This document shows, piece after piece, positions 13,838 to 21,402 of a stretch of DNA of 22,342 nucleotides (position 1 is its first letter; each line of letters starts with the position of its first letter). Under the pieces are notes generated by a model. The model was not told the DNA's origin, made no database searches, and saw only the letters and a list, made by a program, of their open reading frames with translations. The stretch covers positions 1 through 22,342 of the forward strand of contig JASLES010000494.1 of the NCBI GenBank assembly GCA_030151005.1, given 5' to 3'. Source of the stretch: Silvimonas sp. (GTDB taxonomy: Bacteria > Pseudomonadota > Gammaproteobacteria > Burkholderiales > Chitinibacteraceae). The position numbers and the translations under genes were made by a program.

Positions 13838-14115
13838 CGTCATTCGGGCCTTGAGCCGGAATCCAGTCGGCCACCGTGGGTGGCCTTTGCTGACTGGGTC
13901 TGAAAACCTTGACCCCCCTGTTAGCGCCCGACGGCGCGGGTGTTTTGGATACCGGCGGTGGCCGGAGCACCTTACTTTCTTTGCGTCGCCAAAGAAAGTA
14001 AGCAAAGAAAGGCGACCCAGCCCTGCGGCCCTCCGGGCTGCCCTCAGTCGGTCGGGAGCCTAAGGTCTCCCTCCACTCCATCGGCGCTGGGCTTTAACGG
14101 GGAAGAAATTCAAAA
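13838..14115. repeat. Composite structured intergenic repeat, copy 2
   Basis: This is a direct copy of the element at 10742-11075 and fills much of the gene-free stretch 13745-14311. It keeps the CGTCATTC...GGAATCCAGTCGG opening (arms ATTC-GG/CC-GGAAT, weaker than copy 1), GGCCACC/GGTGGCC (13869-13885, loop GTG instead of TCG), GCGCC/GGCGC with a loop one base longer, the perfect TTACTTTCTTTG/CAAAGAAAGTAA repeat (13972-13983 and 13990-14001), and the GGGCTGCCC/GGGAGCCT stem, where a G-U pair replaces G-C. The CCCGGAT element of copy 1 is absent. Small open frames here belong to the repeat, not to genes. The remainder, 14116-14254, shows nothing notable. Confidence 0.85.
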
Positions 14116-14254
14116 ACAACCCCAACCGCGTAAACCGTCTGCGTGCCAGAGTGGTTCATTTATTCACCCCTCCCACACCAAAACCCCCTAACCCGCAAAC
14201 CAACCGTTCTTTGGCATCGGGCCGCGCCAGCGGTTAAGCTGACAAGGTTGCCAC

Positions 14255-14283
14255 CGGCGCAATGTCACGCGCCGTCGTATAAA
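14255..14283 (+). promoter_or_regulatory. Candidate promoter region of the dppA-like gene
   Basis: TATAAA at 14278-14283 is a 5/6 match to a -10 and would start transcription about 22 nt before the ATG. Where the -35 should lie there is instead a perfect dyad, CGGCGC (14255-14260) and GCGCCG (14269-14274), which may be an operator. The nearest -35-like TTGCCA (14248-14253) is 24 nt away, too far for a standard sigma-70 promoter. Confidence 0.3.
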
Positions 14284-14311
14284 AAACCAGAATATCCCGC
14301 AGGAGAAAAAC

Positions 14312-15889
14312 ATGAATCTGAGGATGCTTGCCGCCATTGCCGCCGCTGTGCCGGCGCTGGCATGGGCCAAACCGCTCTCGGTGTGTACTGATGCCAATCC
14401 GGATGGGTTTGACGTGGTGCAATACAATGCCCTCGTCACCACCAATGCCTCGGCGGATGTCTTGTTCAGCCGCCTTGTGGATTACGACGCTCAGTCTGGC
14501 AAGGTGGTGCCGTCTGTGGCGCAGTCATGGTCGGCCAGTGAAGATGGCCTGACCTGGACATTCAAATTGCGCAGCGATGTCCAGTTTGGCGCAACCGACT
14601 GGTTCAAACCTACGCGCCCGCTCAATGGCGATGACGTGGTGTTCACTTTTGAGCGTGTCTTCAACACCCAGCACCCGTGGTACAAGACCTCGCCCAGCGG
14701 GTACCCCAGTGTGCAATCGCTACAACTTAACAAGCTGGTCAAGGCGGTGAAGAAGGTCGACGACCACACCGTCCAGTTTGAACTCAATTATCCGGATGCC
14801 ACGTTCCTGCCCACGCTGACCATGGGTTGGGCGTCGATTTATTCGGCGGAATACGCCGGCAAGCTGGGGCCGGCCAAAGCGGGGGATTTCAATACCAAAC
14901 CCGTGGGTAGCGGGCCGTTTGTGCTCAAGAGTTTCCAGAAAGATGCGGTGATCCGTTACGACGCCAATCCCACCTGGTTTGGCGGCAAACCCAAAGCAGA
15001 AAAGTTGATCTATGCCATCACGCCAGATGCCACCGTACGCCTGCAACGGCTGAAAACCGGCGAATGCCAGATTGCGCTGGCGCCCAAACCGCTGGATATC
15101 CAGTCCGCCAAAGCGGACAAGAATCTGAAAGTGGTGGATAACGCCGCGTTCATGACCGCGTTTATTGCCATCAACAGCCAGCACAAGCCGCTGGATAACA
15201 CGCTGGTGCGCCAGGCCATCAACTACGCGTTTGACGCCAAAACCTATCTGAAGACGGTGTTTGATGGCACGGCGCAAGACGCCAGCCGGCCGTTTCCGCC
15301 TAACACCTGGAGCTTTGACAAAGACCTGGGGGATTACAGCTACGACCCGGCCAAGGCCAAAGAACTGTTGAAAAAGGCGGGGTTCCCCAACGGTTTTACG
15401 ACCACCATCTGGACTCGGCCGACAGGCAGCGTGCTTAACCCTAACCCCAAGGCGGGTGCAGAGTTATTGCAGTCTGATCTGGCCAAGGTGGGCATCAAGG
15501 CCACCATCAAGACCATTGAGTGGGGCGAGTTGATCAAGCGCGGCAAGGCGGGCGAGCATGATCTGCTGTTCATGGGCTGGGCTGGTGACAATGGTGATCC
15601 GGACAACTTCTTCACGCCGCAATTCAGTTGCGCCGCCGTGCAATCGGGCACCAACTTTGCGCGCTATTGCGATCCGCAACTGGACAAGCTGATTGCGGAC
15701 GGCAAAAAGATCAGCGATGTCGCCCAGCGCACCAAGCTCTATCGCAGTGCGCAGAAGGTGATTTTTGATCAGGCGCTGTGGGTACCGCTGGCCTACCCGA
15801 CGGCGTATGCGCTGACGCGGGCCAATGTCTCTGGCTACAAGGTCAGCCCGTTTGGCCGCCAGGACTTTGCCAATGTGACGGTGAACTAA
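14312..15889 (+). CDS. dppA: Dipeptide ABC transporter periplasmic substrate-binding protein (DppA-like)
   Basis: The 525-residue protein is closely similar to E. coli DppA (535 residues). It has a Sec signal peptide (residues 1-19, cut after AWA), the family start SVCTDANPDGFDV, DDVVFTFERVF, GSGPFVLKSF, the family motif ITPDATVRLQRLKTGECQIA, and the C-terminal block WAGDNGDPDNFFTPQFSC, with an Asp in the region where DppA holds the peptide amino group. It binds short peptides in the periplasm for import by an ABC permease. No dppBCDF genes are next to it, so it must use a permease encoded elsewhere or serve another role such as chemotaxis. AGGAGA (14301-14306) is a good ribosome binding site for ATG 14312. 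A terminator follows at 15913-15941. Confidence 0.92.
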   Translation: MNLRMLAAIAAAVPALAWAKPLSVCTDANPDGFDVVQYNALVTTNASADVLFSRLVDYDAQSGKVVPSVAQSWSASEDGLTWTFKLRSDVQFGATDWFKPTRPLNGDDVVFTFERVFNTQHPWYKTSPSGYPSVQSLQLNKLVKAVKKVDDHTVQFELNYPDATFLPTLTMGWASIYSAEYAGKLGPAKAGDFNTKPVGSGPFVLKSFQKDAVIRYDANPTWFGGKPKAEKLIYAITPDATVRLQRLKTGECQIALAPKPLDIQSAKADKNLKVVDNAAFMTAFIAINSQHKPLDNTLVRQAINYAFDAKTYLKTVFDGTAQDASRPFPPNTWSFDKDLGDYSYDPAKAKELLKKAGFPNGFTTTIWTRPTGSVLNPNPKAGAELLQSDLAKVGIKATIKTIEWGELIKRGKAGEHDLLFMGWAGDNGDPDNFFTPQFSCAAVQSGTNFARYCDPQLDKLIADGKKISDVAQRTKLYRSAQKVIFDQALWVPLAYPTAYALTRANVSGYKVSPFGRQDFANVTVN

Positions 15890-15912
15890 GCGTCGCCAGA
15901 TTGCAGACCAGC

Positions 15913-15941
15913 AAAAGGCCAACCTCAGGATTGGCCTTTTT
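15913..15941. terminator. Bidirectional intrinsic terminator between dppA and lysR
   Basis: AAAAGGCCAA (15913-15922) pairs perfectly with TTGGCCTTTT (15931-15940) around an 8-nt loop. T-runs on both strands make it suited to the two convergent genes, dppA-like (+) and the LysR gene (-). Confidence 0.9.
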
Positions 15942-15965
15942 GTTGATGCGGCCGGATGGTGGCCC

Positions 15966-16820
15966 TCAAAACGCTCGCAAGGTGGCACTCATCACCCGCA
16001 AGGCACTGCGCGAGCGTTCATCGTGCACGCTGCGGTACAGCACCACGTTGGTTGGTTGCAATGCGGGCAGGCCCAGTTTCTCCCGCACGCACACCACGCT
16101 GGCGGGTGCTGCGCGGCGGCCCATGGCGCCGACGGCCAGCCCGGCTGTCACGGCAGCAGAAAGGGCGCTTACCCCATCACCCACAAACACTTCCAGCCAG
16201 CCGATGCCGGCCTGGTCCAGCGCCTCAATCACATTGGTACGCAAACCGCAGGGTGGGGCCAGCATGGCAAGGCGCAGCGGTTCGCCCCGCGTCCAGCTGG
16301 TGTCGGGCAGGCCAAACCAGTCCATATCATCTTCAAACAGTACTTCGCCGTCCTGGCGATCGAACTGACGATCCGTGTGATGCAGCACATAGGCGGCATC
16401 CAGCAGACCGGCGTCATAACTGGCGAGCACCTCGGCAGAGGTGGCCACGCGCACTTCAATGACCAGCGCCGGATCGTGCGCGGCTACACGGGCCAGCAAC
16501 GCGGGCAGGGAGGCGCCAGCAATATGCCCGCTGAAACCCACACGCAAGCGGCGCGGGGGGGCGTGCAACACGGACCATGCCCGATCATGCGCGGCCAGCA
16601 GCTCACGGGCGGCGGTCAAAAATGCCTGGCCCTCCATGGATAACCGAACCTGGCGCGGCGTGCGTTCCAGCAGGCGTCGATCCAGATGGGTTTCCAGGCG
16701 TTTGAGTTTCAGGCTCACGGCCGACTGCGTGGTATCCAGCGCTTCTGCGGCACGGGTAAAGCTTTGCATATCTGCCACCAGCACAAAGGCCTGAACGGCA
16801 TCCAGATCCAGCGTATTCAT
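15966..16820 (-). CDS. LysR family transcriptional regulator
   Basis: The 284-residue protein has the winged helix-turn-helix of LysR regulators at residues 5-60 (AVQAFVLVADMQSFTRAAEAL, then TTQSAVSLKLKRLE and LLERTPRQVRLSMEGQAFL). A helical linker and a periplasmic-binding-like effector domain follow, with RLRVGFSGHIAGASLPALL at its start. It is divergent from the MFS gene at 16929 and probably controls it and itself from the shared 108-bp gap, the usual LysR arrangement. ATG 16820 gives a canonical short N-terminus. ATG 16832 (four residues longer) is equally possible, and neither has a clear ribosome binding site. The 3' end converges on the dppA terminator. Confidence 0.9.
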   Translation of the reverse strand: MNTLDLDAVQAFVLVADMQSFTRAAEALDTTQSAVSLKLKRLETHLDRRLLERTPRQVRLSMEGQAFLTAARELLAAHDRAWSVLHAPPRRLRVGFSGHIAGASLPALLARVAAHDPALVIEVRVATSAEVLASYDAGLLDAAYVLHHTDRQFDRQDGEVLFEDDMDWFGLPDTSWTRGEPLRLAMLAPPCGLRTNVIEALDQAGIGWLEVFVGDGVSALSAAVTAGLAVGAMGRRAAPASVVCVREKLGLPALQPTNVVLYRSVHDERSRSALRVMSATLRAF

Positions 16821-16832
16821 CAGCGTAACCAT

Positions 16833-16860
16833 TTCAAATATTCATTACTGAAATATTGAA
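16833..16860. promoter_or_regulatory. Candidate LysR operator in the lysR-MFS gap
   Basis: An A/T-rich dyad stands out in GC-rich surroundings. Outer arms TTCAA (16833-16837) and TTGAA (16856-16860) surround a perfect inner dyad TTCA-TTAC-TGAA (16841-16852), which fits T-N11-A spacing. Two AATATT palindromes (16837-16842 and 16852-16857) are symmetrically placed. Position and form fit a LysR binding site that also covers the regulator's own promoter. Confidence 0.45.
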
Positions 16861-16928
16861 CCATATCTGTTTGTTATGGCAAGCCGATGCGACGATGGGC
16901 GCGTCTTCTCTTTGAATGGGAGCGTGCC

Positions 16929-18224
16929 ATGTCCACGCCACACCTTGATCCCCACAATCTGCCCCCCAATCACCGCTGGAAAATCCTCGGCTTGGGGTTT
17001 GCCGCCAACGCGGCGTTCTCTGCCACCTTTGCCGGTATCCCCGCCACCGCTGTGCTTTTGCGTGCTGATTACCATCTGGACACCCACCAGCTTGGGCTGG
17101 TGCTGGGCATGATGGGGCTGGGGGTGGCGGTCAGCGAGTTGCCGTGGGGCATGCTGACCGACCGCTGGGGCGATCGTCGGGTGCTGCTGTTGGGCCTGTT
17201 CAGCATCGCCGCCTGGTTGTTGTTCATGATGGGGCGTGTATCGCCAACGGCCGGGTACGTGCCGGCCATGTCCGTGCTGATGCCCGGCTTGTTGCTGGTT
17301 GGATTGCTGGGCGGCAGCGTTAATGGCTCTAGTGGTCGCGCCATCATGGCGTGGTTCACCGACAAGGAGCGGGGGTTGGCCATGAGCATTCGCCAGACCG
17401 CCGTACCCGTAGGCGGTGCATTGGGGGCGCTGGTGTTGCCGCCGCTGGCCCGCTGGGGCGGCTTTGGCACGGTGTATGGTGCGCTGGCGCTGTTCTGCCT
17501 GATCAACGGTGTGCTGGCTTGGCGCTGGTTGCACGAACCACCTCATCACGGGCAAGCGTCAGGCAAAGTTGTCGGGGCTGGCGTACCACCGTTGCAGGAT
17601 CCGGTCTTGCTGCGCATGACACTGGCAATTGGTTTGCTGTGTGTGCCCCAGGTAGCCGTGCTGACCTTTACCCCGGTGTTCATGCACGACTTTGGCCACT
17701 TTGGCGCGCTCGTCGCAGCGGGCAGTCTTGTCACCGTGCAATTGGGCGGTGGGGCGCTGCGGGTCTGGAGTGGTTACTGGACTGATCGTCATCGCAACCG
17801 GCAACGTTATATTGCGGCATGTGCTTCGCTCAGCGTGCTGACGTTTGGCGTCCTGGCGGCGGTGGTCCTGGCGCAAATGCTGATCTTGCCGCTGGCACCG
17901 GTATTGCGCCTGTTGATGGTGCCGGCGCTGGTTCTGGCCGGTTTGAGTGTCTCCGCCTGGCACGGCGTGGCGTATACCGAACTGGCCACTCAGGCCGGTG
18001 CCAACCGGGCGGGTACGGCGCTGGGCATGGGTAATGCGGCGGTATTTGTGGCTTTCTTCATCACGCCCATGGTCATCCCGGTACTGAATGCCGTATCGGG
18101 TTGGCCGGCGGTATGGCTGATGGGGAGCTTGTCGGCCTTGCTGGCGCTGTTTGCCTTCCGCCAGCGCAAGGCTGATGTGCCCGTGGCCGCGGGCTTGCAG
18201 GTAGAGCGGCGCGGCGCGCGCTAA
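16929..18224 (+). CDS. Major facilitator superfamily transporter
   Basis: The 431-residue polytopic membrane protein has about 12 hydrophobic segments in two halves. The MFS motif A in the loop between helices 2 and 3 reads GMLTDRWGDRRVL (residues 74-86), and AMSIRQTAVPVGGALGAL forms the fourth/fifth helix region. A polar central loop (PPHHGQASGKVVG) joins the halves. The substrate is unknown. Similar proteins are annotated as CynX/nitrate-type or drug/metabolite permeases, and I cannot choose between import and efflux. ATG 16929 is preferred over 16887 because GGGAG (16918-16922) lies upstream and the extra 14 residues are not MFS-like. Divergent lysR suggests induction by a small effector, possibly the transported compound. 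Confidence 0.9.
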   Translation: MSTPHLDPHNLPPNHRWKILGLGFAANAAFSATFAGIPATAVLLRADYHLDTHQLGLVLGMMGLGVAVSELPWGMLTDRWGDRRVLLLGLFSIAAWLLFMMGRVSPTAGYVPAMSVLMPGLLLVGLLGGSVNGSSGRAIMAWFTDKERGLAMSIRQTAVPVGGALGALVLPPLARWGGFGTVYGALALFCLINGVLAWRWLHEPPHHGQASGKVVGAGVPPLQDPVLLRMTLAIGLLCVPQVAVLTFTPVFMHDFGHFGALVAAGSLVTVQLGGGALRVWSGYWTDRHRNRQRYIAACASLSVLTFGVLAAVVLAQMLILPLAPVLRLLMVPALVLAGLSVSAWHGVAYTELATQAGANRAGTALGMGNAAVFVAFFITPMVIPVLNAVSGWPAVWLMGSLSALLALFAFRQRKADVPVAAGLQVERRGAR

Positions 18225-18235
18225 ATGGCTCAAAA

Positions 18236-18280
18236 GACCGGCACGGGTGACTGTGCCGGTCGGCATTGTACCGGCAAAAA
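18236..18280 (+). other. Two overlapping, mutually exclusive hairpins between MFS and aminotransferase genes
   Basis: GACCGGCAC (18236-18244) pairs perfectly with GTGCCGGTC (18253-18261). The same GCCGGT (18255-18260) can instead pair with ACCGGC (18270-18275), which is followed by AAAAAA. The first hairpin could end the MFS transcript but lacks a T-run. Because the two pairings exclude each other, a switch-like leader of the aminotransferase gene (start 18376) is conceivable, but no attenuator T-tract is seen. Confidence 0.4.
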
Positions 18281-18375
18281 AGTACTCGCAAACGACAGTC
18301 TGCCCTAGCCACTTCGGCGCAGATGGCGCAAGATGTCGGGCTGTTCGACACAGACACCCGATTAGCGAGGATGCA

Positions 18376-19692
18376 ATGCAAGAAGTAAACAGCGCCCTGC
18401 CGGCAGGCGACCTGGCAAGCCTGAGCAACGACGACCTGCAACGCTTTTATCAGGCCGCGAATGAACGCTACACCGCGTTCAAGGCGCGTGGCCTCAAGCT
18501 CGACTCTACCCGCGGCAAACCGTCCGCAGATCAACTGGATCTCTCCAACGGCCTCTTGGCTGCTGTCGATGAGACTGAAGCCCGTGGCGGCGGAGATCTG
18601 CGTAACTACGGTGGCGGCGTCAATGGCCTGCCGCAAGCGCGTGAACTGTTCGCCCCGATGCTGGGCGCGCCGGCCGCACAAGTGGTCGTGGCAGAGAACT
18701 CCTCGCTGGCGCTGATGCACGACACCATCGTGTACGCGCTGCTCAAGGGTGTACCGGGCAGCAAGGCAGGCTGGTCGACTGAACCGGTCACCTTCCTGTG
18801 TCCGGCCCCGGGTTATGACCGTCACTTTGCCATTTGCGCCCAATATGGCATCAAGATGATTGCCGTACCGCTGACCGGCACCGGTCCGGATATGGACGTG
18901 GTAGAAAAACTGGTCGCCGAAGATGCCTCGATCAAGGGCATGTGGTGCGTGCCCAAGTACGCCAACCCGACCGGCGATATCTACTCGGATGAAGTGGTAG
19001 CACGCCTGGCGAAGATGAAAACCGCTGCAGCCGACTTCCGCATTTTCTGGGACAACGCCTACGCCGTTCACCATCTGACCGACAAGAAGCACGAGATCGC
19101 CAACATTCTGGAAGCCTGCGCGGCGGCCGGTAACGCCGATCGTGCCTTTGTGTTTGCGTCCACTTCCAAGATCACCCTGGCTGGCGCTGGCCTGGCGCTG
19201 TTTGCGGCATCCCCGGCCAACGTGGCCTGGATGACCAGGAACATGGGCTTCCGCTCGATTGGTCCGGACAAGATCAACCAGCTGCGCCATGTGAAGTTCC
19301 TGAAAGATTTCGCTGGCCTGCAAGCGCTGATGGAAAAGCATCGCGCGCTGATCGTCCCGAAAATGAACGCGGTGCTGGATGTGCTGGCGCACGAACTGAA
19401 CGGCCGTGGCGTCGCCACCTGGACCAATCCGGATGGTGGTTACTTCATCAGCTTTGACGTGCGTGAAGGCTGCGCCAAGCGCGTGGTGCAACTGGCAGAA
19501 GAAGCCGGTGTCGCCATGGTGCCGGCCGGTAACACCTTCCCCAATGGTAACGACCCGAAAGACACCAACATCCGCATCGCCCCGACTTTCCCGGCGCTGG
19601 ATGGTGTAAAACTGGCCGCCGAGGGCATTGCCCTGGCGACGCTGGTCGGCGTTGCCGAAAACGAGTTGAAAAAGCGCGGCCTGGCTGCGTAA
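18376..19692 (+). CDS. Aspartate aminotransferase, subgroup Id (Asp_aminotransf/MocR-type Pfam family)
   Basis: The 438-residue PLP enzyme belongs to the fold-type I aminotransferases of the Corynebacterium glutamicum AspT kind, not the AspC kind. Visible features are the start STRGKPSADQLDLSN, LRNYGGGVNGLPQARELFAPML, VPKYANPTGDIYSDE with the conserved Asn, WDNAYAVHHL with Asp226 and Tyr229 for the cofactor ring, the PLP lysine Lys265 in STSKITLAGAGLALF, and Arg400 in NIRIAPTFP for the substrate carboxylate. It should interconvert aspartate plus 2-oxoglutarate with oxaloacetate plus glutamate in the cytosol. ATG 18376 follows GAGGA by 4 nt. The frame runs back to 18247 through the hairpin region without homologous sequence. 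It is monocistronic, with a terminator at 19701-19728. Confidence 0.9.
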   Translation: MQEVNSALPAGDLASLSNDDLQRFYQAANERYTAFKARGLKLDSTRGKPSADQLDLSNGLLAAVDETEARGGGDLRNYGGGVNGLPQARELFAPMLGAPAAQVVVAENSSLALMHDTIVYALLKGVPGSKAGWSTEPVTFLCPAPGYDRHFAICAQYGIKMIAVPLTGTGPDMDVVEKLVAEDASIKGMWCVPKYANPTGDIYSDEVVARLAKMKTAAADFRIFWDNAYAVHHLTDKKHEIANILEACAAAGNADRAFVFASTSKITLAGAGLALFAASPANVAWMTRNMGFRSIGPDKINQLRHVKFLKDFAGLQALMEKHRALIVPKMNAVLDVLAHELNGRGVATWTNPDGGYFISFDVREGCAKRVVQLAEEAGVAMVPAGNTFPNGNDPKDTNIRIAPTFPALDGVKLAAEGIALATLVGVAENELKKRGLAA

Positions 19693-19700
19693 TCCAGACA

Positions 19701-19728
19701 ACGGGCGCTGATGACAGCGCCCGTTTTT
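19701..19728 (+). terminator. Intrinsic terminator of the aminotransferase gene
   Basis: ACGGGCGCT (19701-19709) and AGCGCCCGT (19716-19724) form a perfect 9-bp GC-rich stem with a 6-nt loop, followed by a T-run. It lies 8 nt after the stop codon. Confidence 0.93.
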
Positions 19729-19744
19729 CTTTGGGAGCCCCGTT

Positions 19745-20092
19745 ATGCAATATCGTGGAAGCTGTCACTGCGGTAACGTCGCGTTTGAGGCCGAAGGGAC
19801 GATTGAAGGCGCTATTTCGTGTAATTGCTCAATCTGCCAACGCAAAGGCATGTTGATGTGGTTTGTGCCCAAGACCAGTTTCAAACTGACCACACCGGAA
19901 GAAAACGCCGCATCGTATACCTTTAACGCGCATCGCATCAAACACCGGTTCTGCCCGAAATGCGGGATTCATGTCTACGGCGAGGCGAACGACAAGCAGG
20001 GCAATCCGATGGCGGCGGTGAACATCCGCTGTATTGAGGGGATTGATCTGGCGGTAGTGCCAGTGAAAGAGTTTGATGGCCGCAGCCTGTAA
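19745..20092 (+). CDS. GFA/CENP-V family zinc protein
   Basis: The 115-residue protein has the full cysteine pattern of the GFA (glutathione-dependent formaldehyde-activating) family: C7-x-C9, C26-x-C28-x2-C31 and C70-x2-C73, which bind two zinc ions in the family's beta-fold. YRGSCHCGNVAFEAEG at the start and KHRFCPKCGIHVYGEA in the middle are typical. The founding member, Gfa, was linked to formation of S-hydroxymethylglutathione. Most short homologues like this one have no proven activity. It is probably cytosolic. GGGAG about 8 nt upstream supports ATG 19745. A terminator sits on each side, so it is expressed alone; its promoter must overlap the preceding terminator region. Confidence 0.92.
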   Translation: MQYRGSCHCGNVAFEAEGTIEGAISCNCSICQRKGMLMWFVPKTSFKLTTPEENAASYTFNAHRIKHRFCPKCGIHVYGEANDKQGNPMAAVNIRCIEGIDLAVVPVKEFDGRSL

Positions 20093-20112
20093 GGCGGCCT
20101 GAGGTGCCAAAC

Positions 20113-20145
20113 AGCAAAAAGGCCGGTGAGACCGGCCTTTTTGCT
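20113..20145. terminator. Strong bidirectional terminator between the GFA and MFS genes
   Basis: AGCAAAAAGGCCGGT (20113-20127) and ACCGGCCTTTTTGCT (20131-20145) form a perfect 15-bp stem with a GAG loop, giving T-runs on both strands. It separates the convergent GFA gene (+) and the MFS gene (-, stop at 20164). Confidence 0.93.
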
Positions 20146-20163
20146 TTTATGGGTAAACACTTC

Positions 20164-21369
20164 TTAACCCTGTGCCTGCACCAACCCTGCGGGTGCGTGA
20201 CCAACTTGCCGCCAAACCACCCACGTCAGCAAGCCACCCAGGCTCAACAACGCCCCCACTGCCGATACGCCGCTCCAGCCCCAGTGCGCATAGGCCGTAG
20301 CAGACAGCAGCGAACCCGTAGAGCCGCCGATAAAGTAGCTCGTCATATAGCCGGCGGTAACGCGGTTACGGGCATGCGGGAACAGTTTGTAGATCACGTT
20401 CTGATTGGTCACATGGACGCCTTGCACAGCCAGATCCAGCACCAGAATGCCGATCAACAGCGCAATGATGGATTCTTTGGCCAGCGCAATCGGCACCCAG
20501 GACAGCAGCAGCAAGATCAGCCCCAGCCAGGTGGTGGTATCGGTCTTGCCTTTGTCCGCCAGGCGCCCGGCCAGGTTGGCCGCCAGTGCGCCAGCGGCAC
20601 CCACCAGGCCAAACAGGCCGATCGTGCCATCAGAAAAATGATAGGGATCGCTGGCCAGCAAGAACGCCATCGAGGTCCACAATACGCTGAAGATGGCAAA
20701 CGAGAACGCACCCAGCGCAGCCCGCAAACGTAACACCGGTTCGTTGGCGAACAGTGTGAACACGGATGCCAGCAGCTTGTGATACGGCAAGCCGGCGTGT
20801 TCATGGTGATGCGGCAGCACCCGGGCCAGCGCAATGGCCGTCACGATCATGACCCCCGCGGCCACCCAGTACACCGTGCGCCAGTCGCCCAGGCTGGATA
20901 AACCGCCCGCGACGGTGCGCGCCAGCAAAATGCCCAGCAGCAAGCCACTCATCAAGGTGCCGACCACTTTGCCACGTTGCTCCGGCGCGGCCAGCGTGGC
21001 GCCCAGCGGCACCAGTACTTGCGACACCACCGCAAACAACGCCGCAATGGCCGTCCCCAGCAACACCAGCGCCAGACTTGGGGCGGATGCGGTGATCAAG
21101 AGGCCGACGGCGCACAGCAAGGTCATGCCGACGATCATGCTGCGGCGTTCCAGCATGTCACCCAGTGGCACCAGCAGCAGCAGACCCACGGCATAGCTCA
21201 GCTGTGCCACGGTAATGATGATGCCCGCGCCAGCCGCAGTCAGGCCAAACTCGCCAGCCAGGGTGTGCAGCAAAGGTTGGGCGTAGTAGTTGCTGGCGAC
21301 CACCAGGCCGGTAGAGAACGACATCAGCGCAACTTGTGCGCCACTCAGACGATGTGCAGAGCCGTCCAT
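20164..21369 (-). CDS. Major facilitator superfamily transporter (AraJ/YgaY-type efflux)
   Basis: The 401-residue polytopic protein has about 12 hydrophobic segments. The opening GLVVASNYYAQPLLHTLAGEF and the motif A variant LVPLGDMLERRSMI (residues about 66-79) are typical of MFS permeases annotated as arabinose- or drug-efflux-like. HARNRVTAGYMTSYFIGGSTGS near the C-terminus is a hallmark of this subfamily. The substrate is unknown. ATG 21369 is chosen because GGAGA lies 6-7 nt upstream; ATGs at 21381 and 21420 are in frame but lack ribosome binding sites. The gene is divergent from a LysR gene that is its likely regulator. Confidence 0.9.
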   Translation of the reverse strand: MDGSAHRLSGAQVALMSFSTGLVVASNYYAQPLLHTLAGEFGLTAAGAGIIITVAQLSYAVGLLLLVPLGDMLERRSMIVGMTLLCAVGLLITASAPSLALVLLGTAIAALFAVVSQVLVPLGATLAAPEQRGKVVGTLMSGLLLGILLARTVAGGLSSLGDWRTVYWVAAGVMIVTAIALARVLPHHHEHAGLPYHKLLASVFTLFANEPVLRLRAALGAFSFAIFSVLWTSMAFLLASDPYHFSDGTIGLFGLVGAAGALAANLAGRLADKGKTDTTTWLGLILLLLSWVPIALAKESIIALLIGILVLDLAVQGVHVTNQNVIYKLFPHARNRVTAGYMTSYFIGGSTGSLLSATAYAHWGWSGVSAVGALLSLGGLLTWVVWRQVGHAPAGLVQAQG

Positions 21370-21402
21370 GAGTATCTCCATGTGTTTTATTTGATGTGGT
21401 GC

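Noticed and set aside
13803..14191. Short open frames over repeat copy 2 (for example 13803-14063 and 13940-14191), and similar ones over copy 1
   Set aside because: They translate the repeat in different frames, with no ribosome binding site and no conserved frame between copies (indels shift it). Similar spurious proteins are a known by-product of such repeats.
10657..14311. Repeat pair as an insertion sequence or CRISPR array
   Set aside because: No transposase is encoded between or inside the repeats, and there are no regularly spaced short repeats with spacers. The three enclosed genes are ordinary chromosomal families.
18073..19701. 542-codon minus-strand frame opposite the aminotransferase
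   Set aside because: It is long only because the aminotransferase codons rarely give antisense stops in this frame. It crosses two unrelated genes and a hairpin region.
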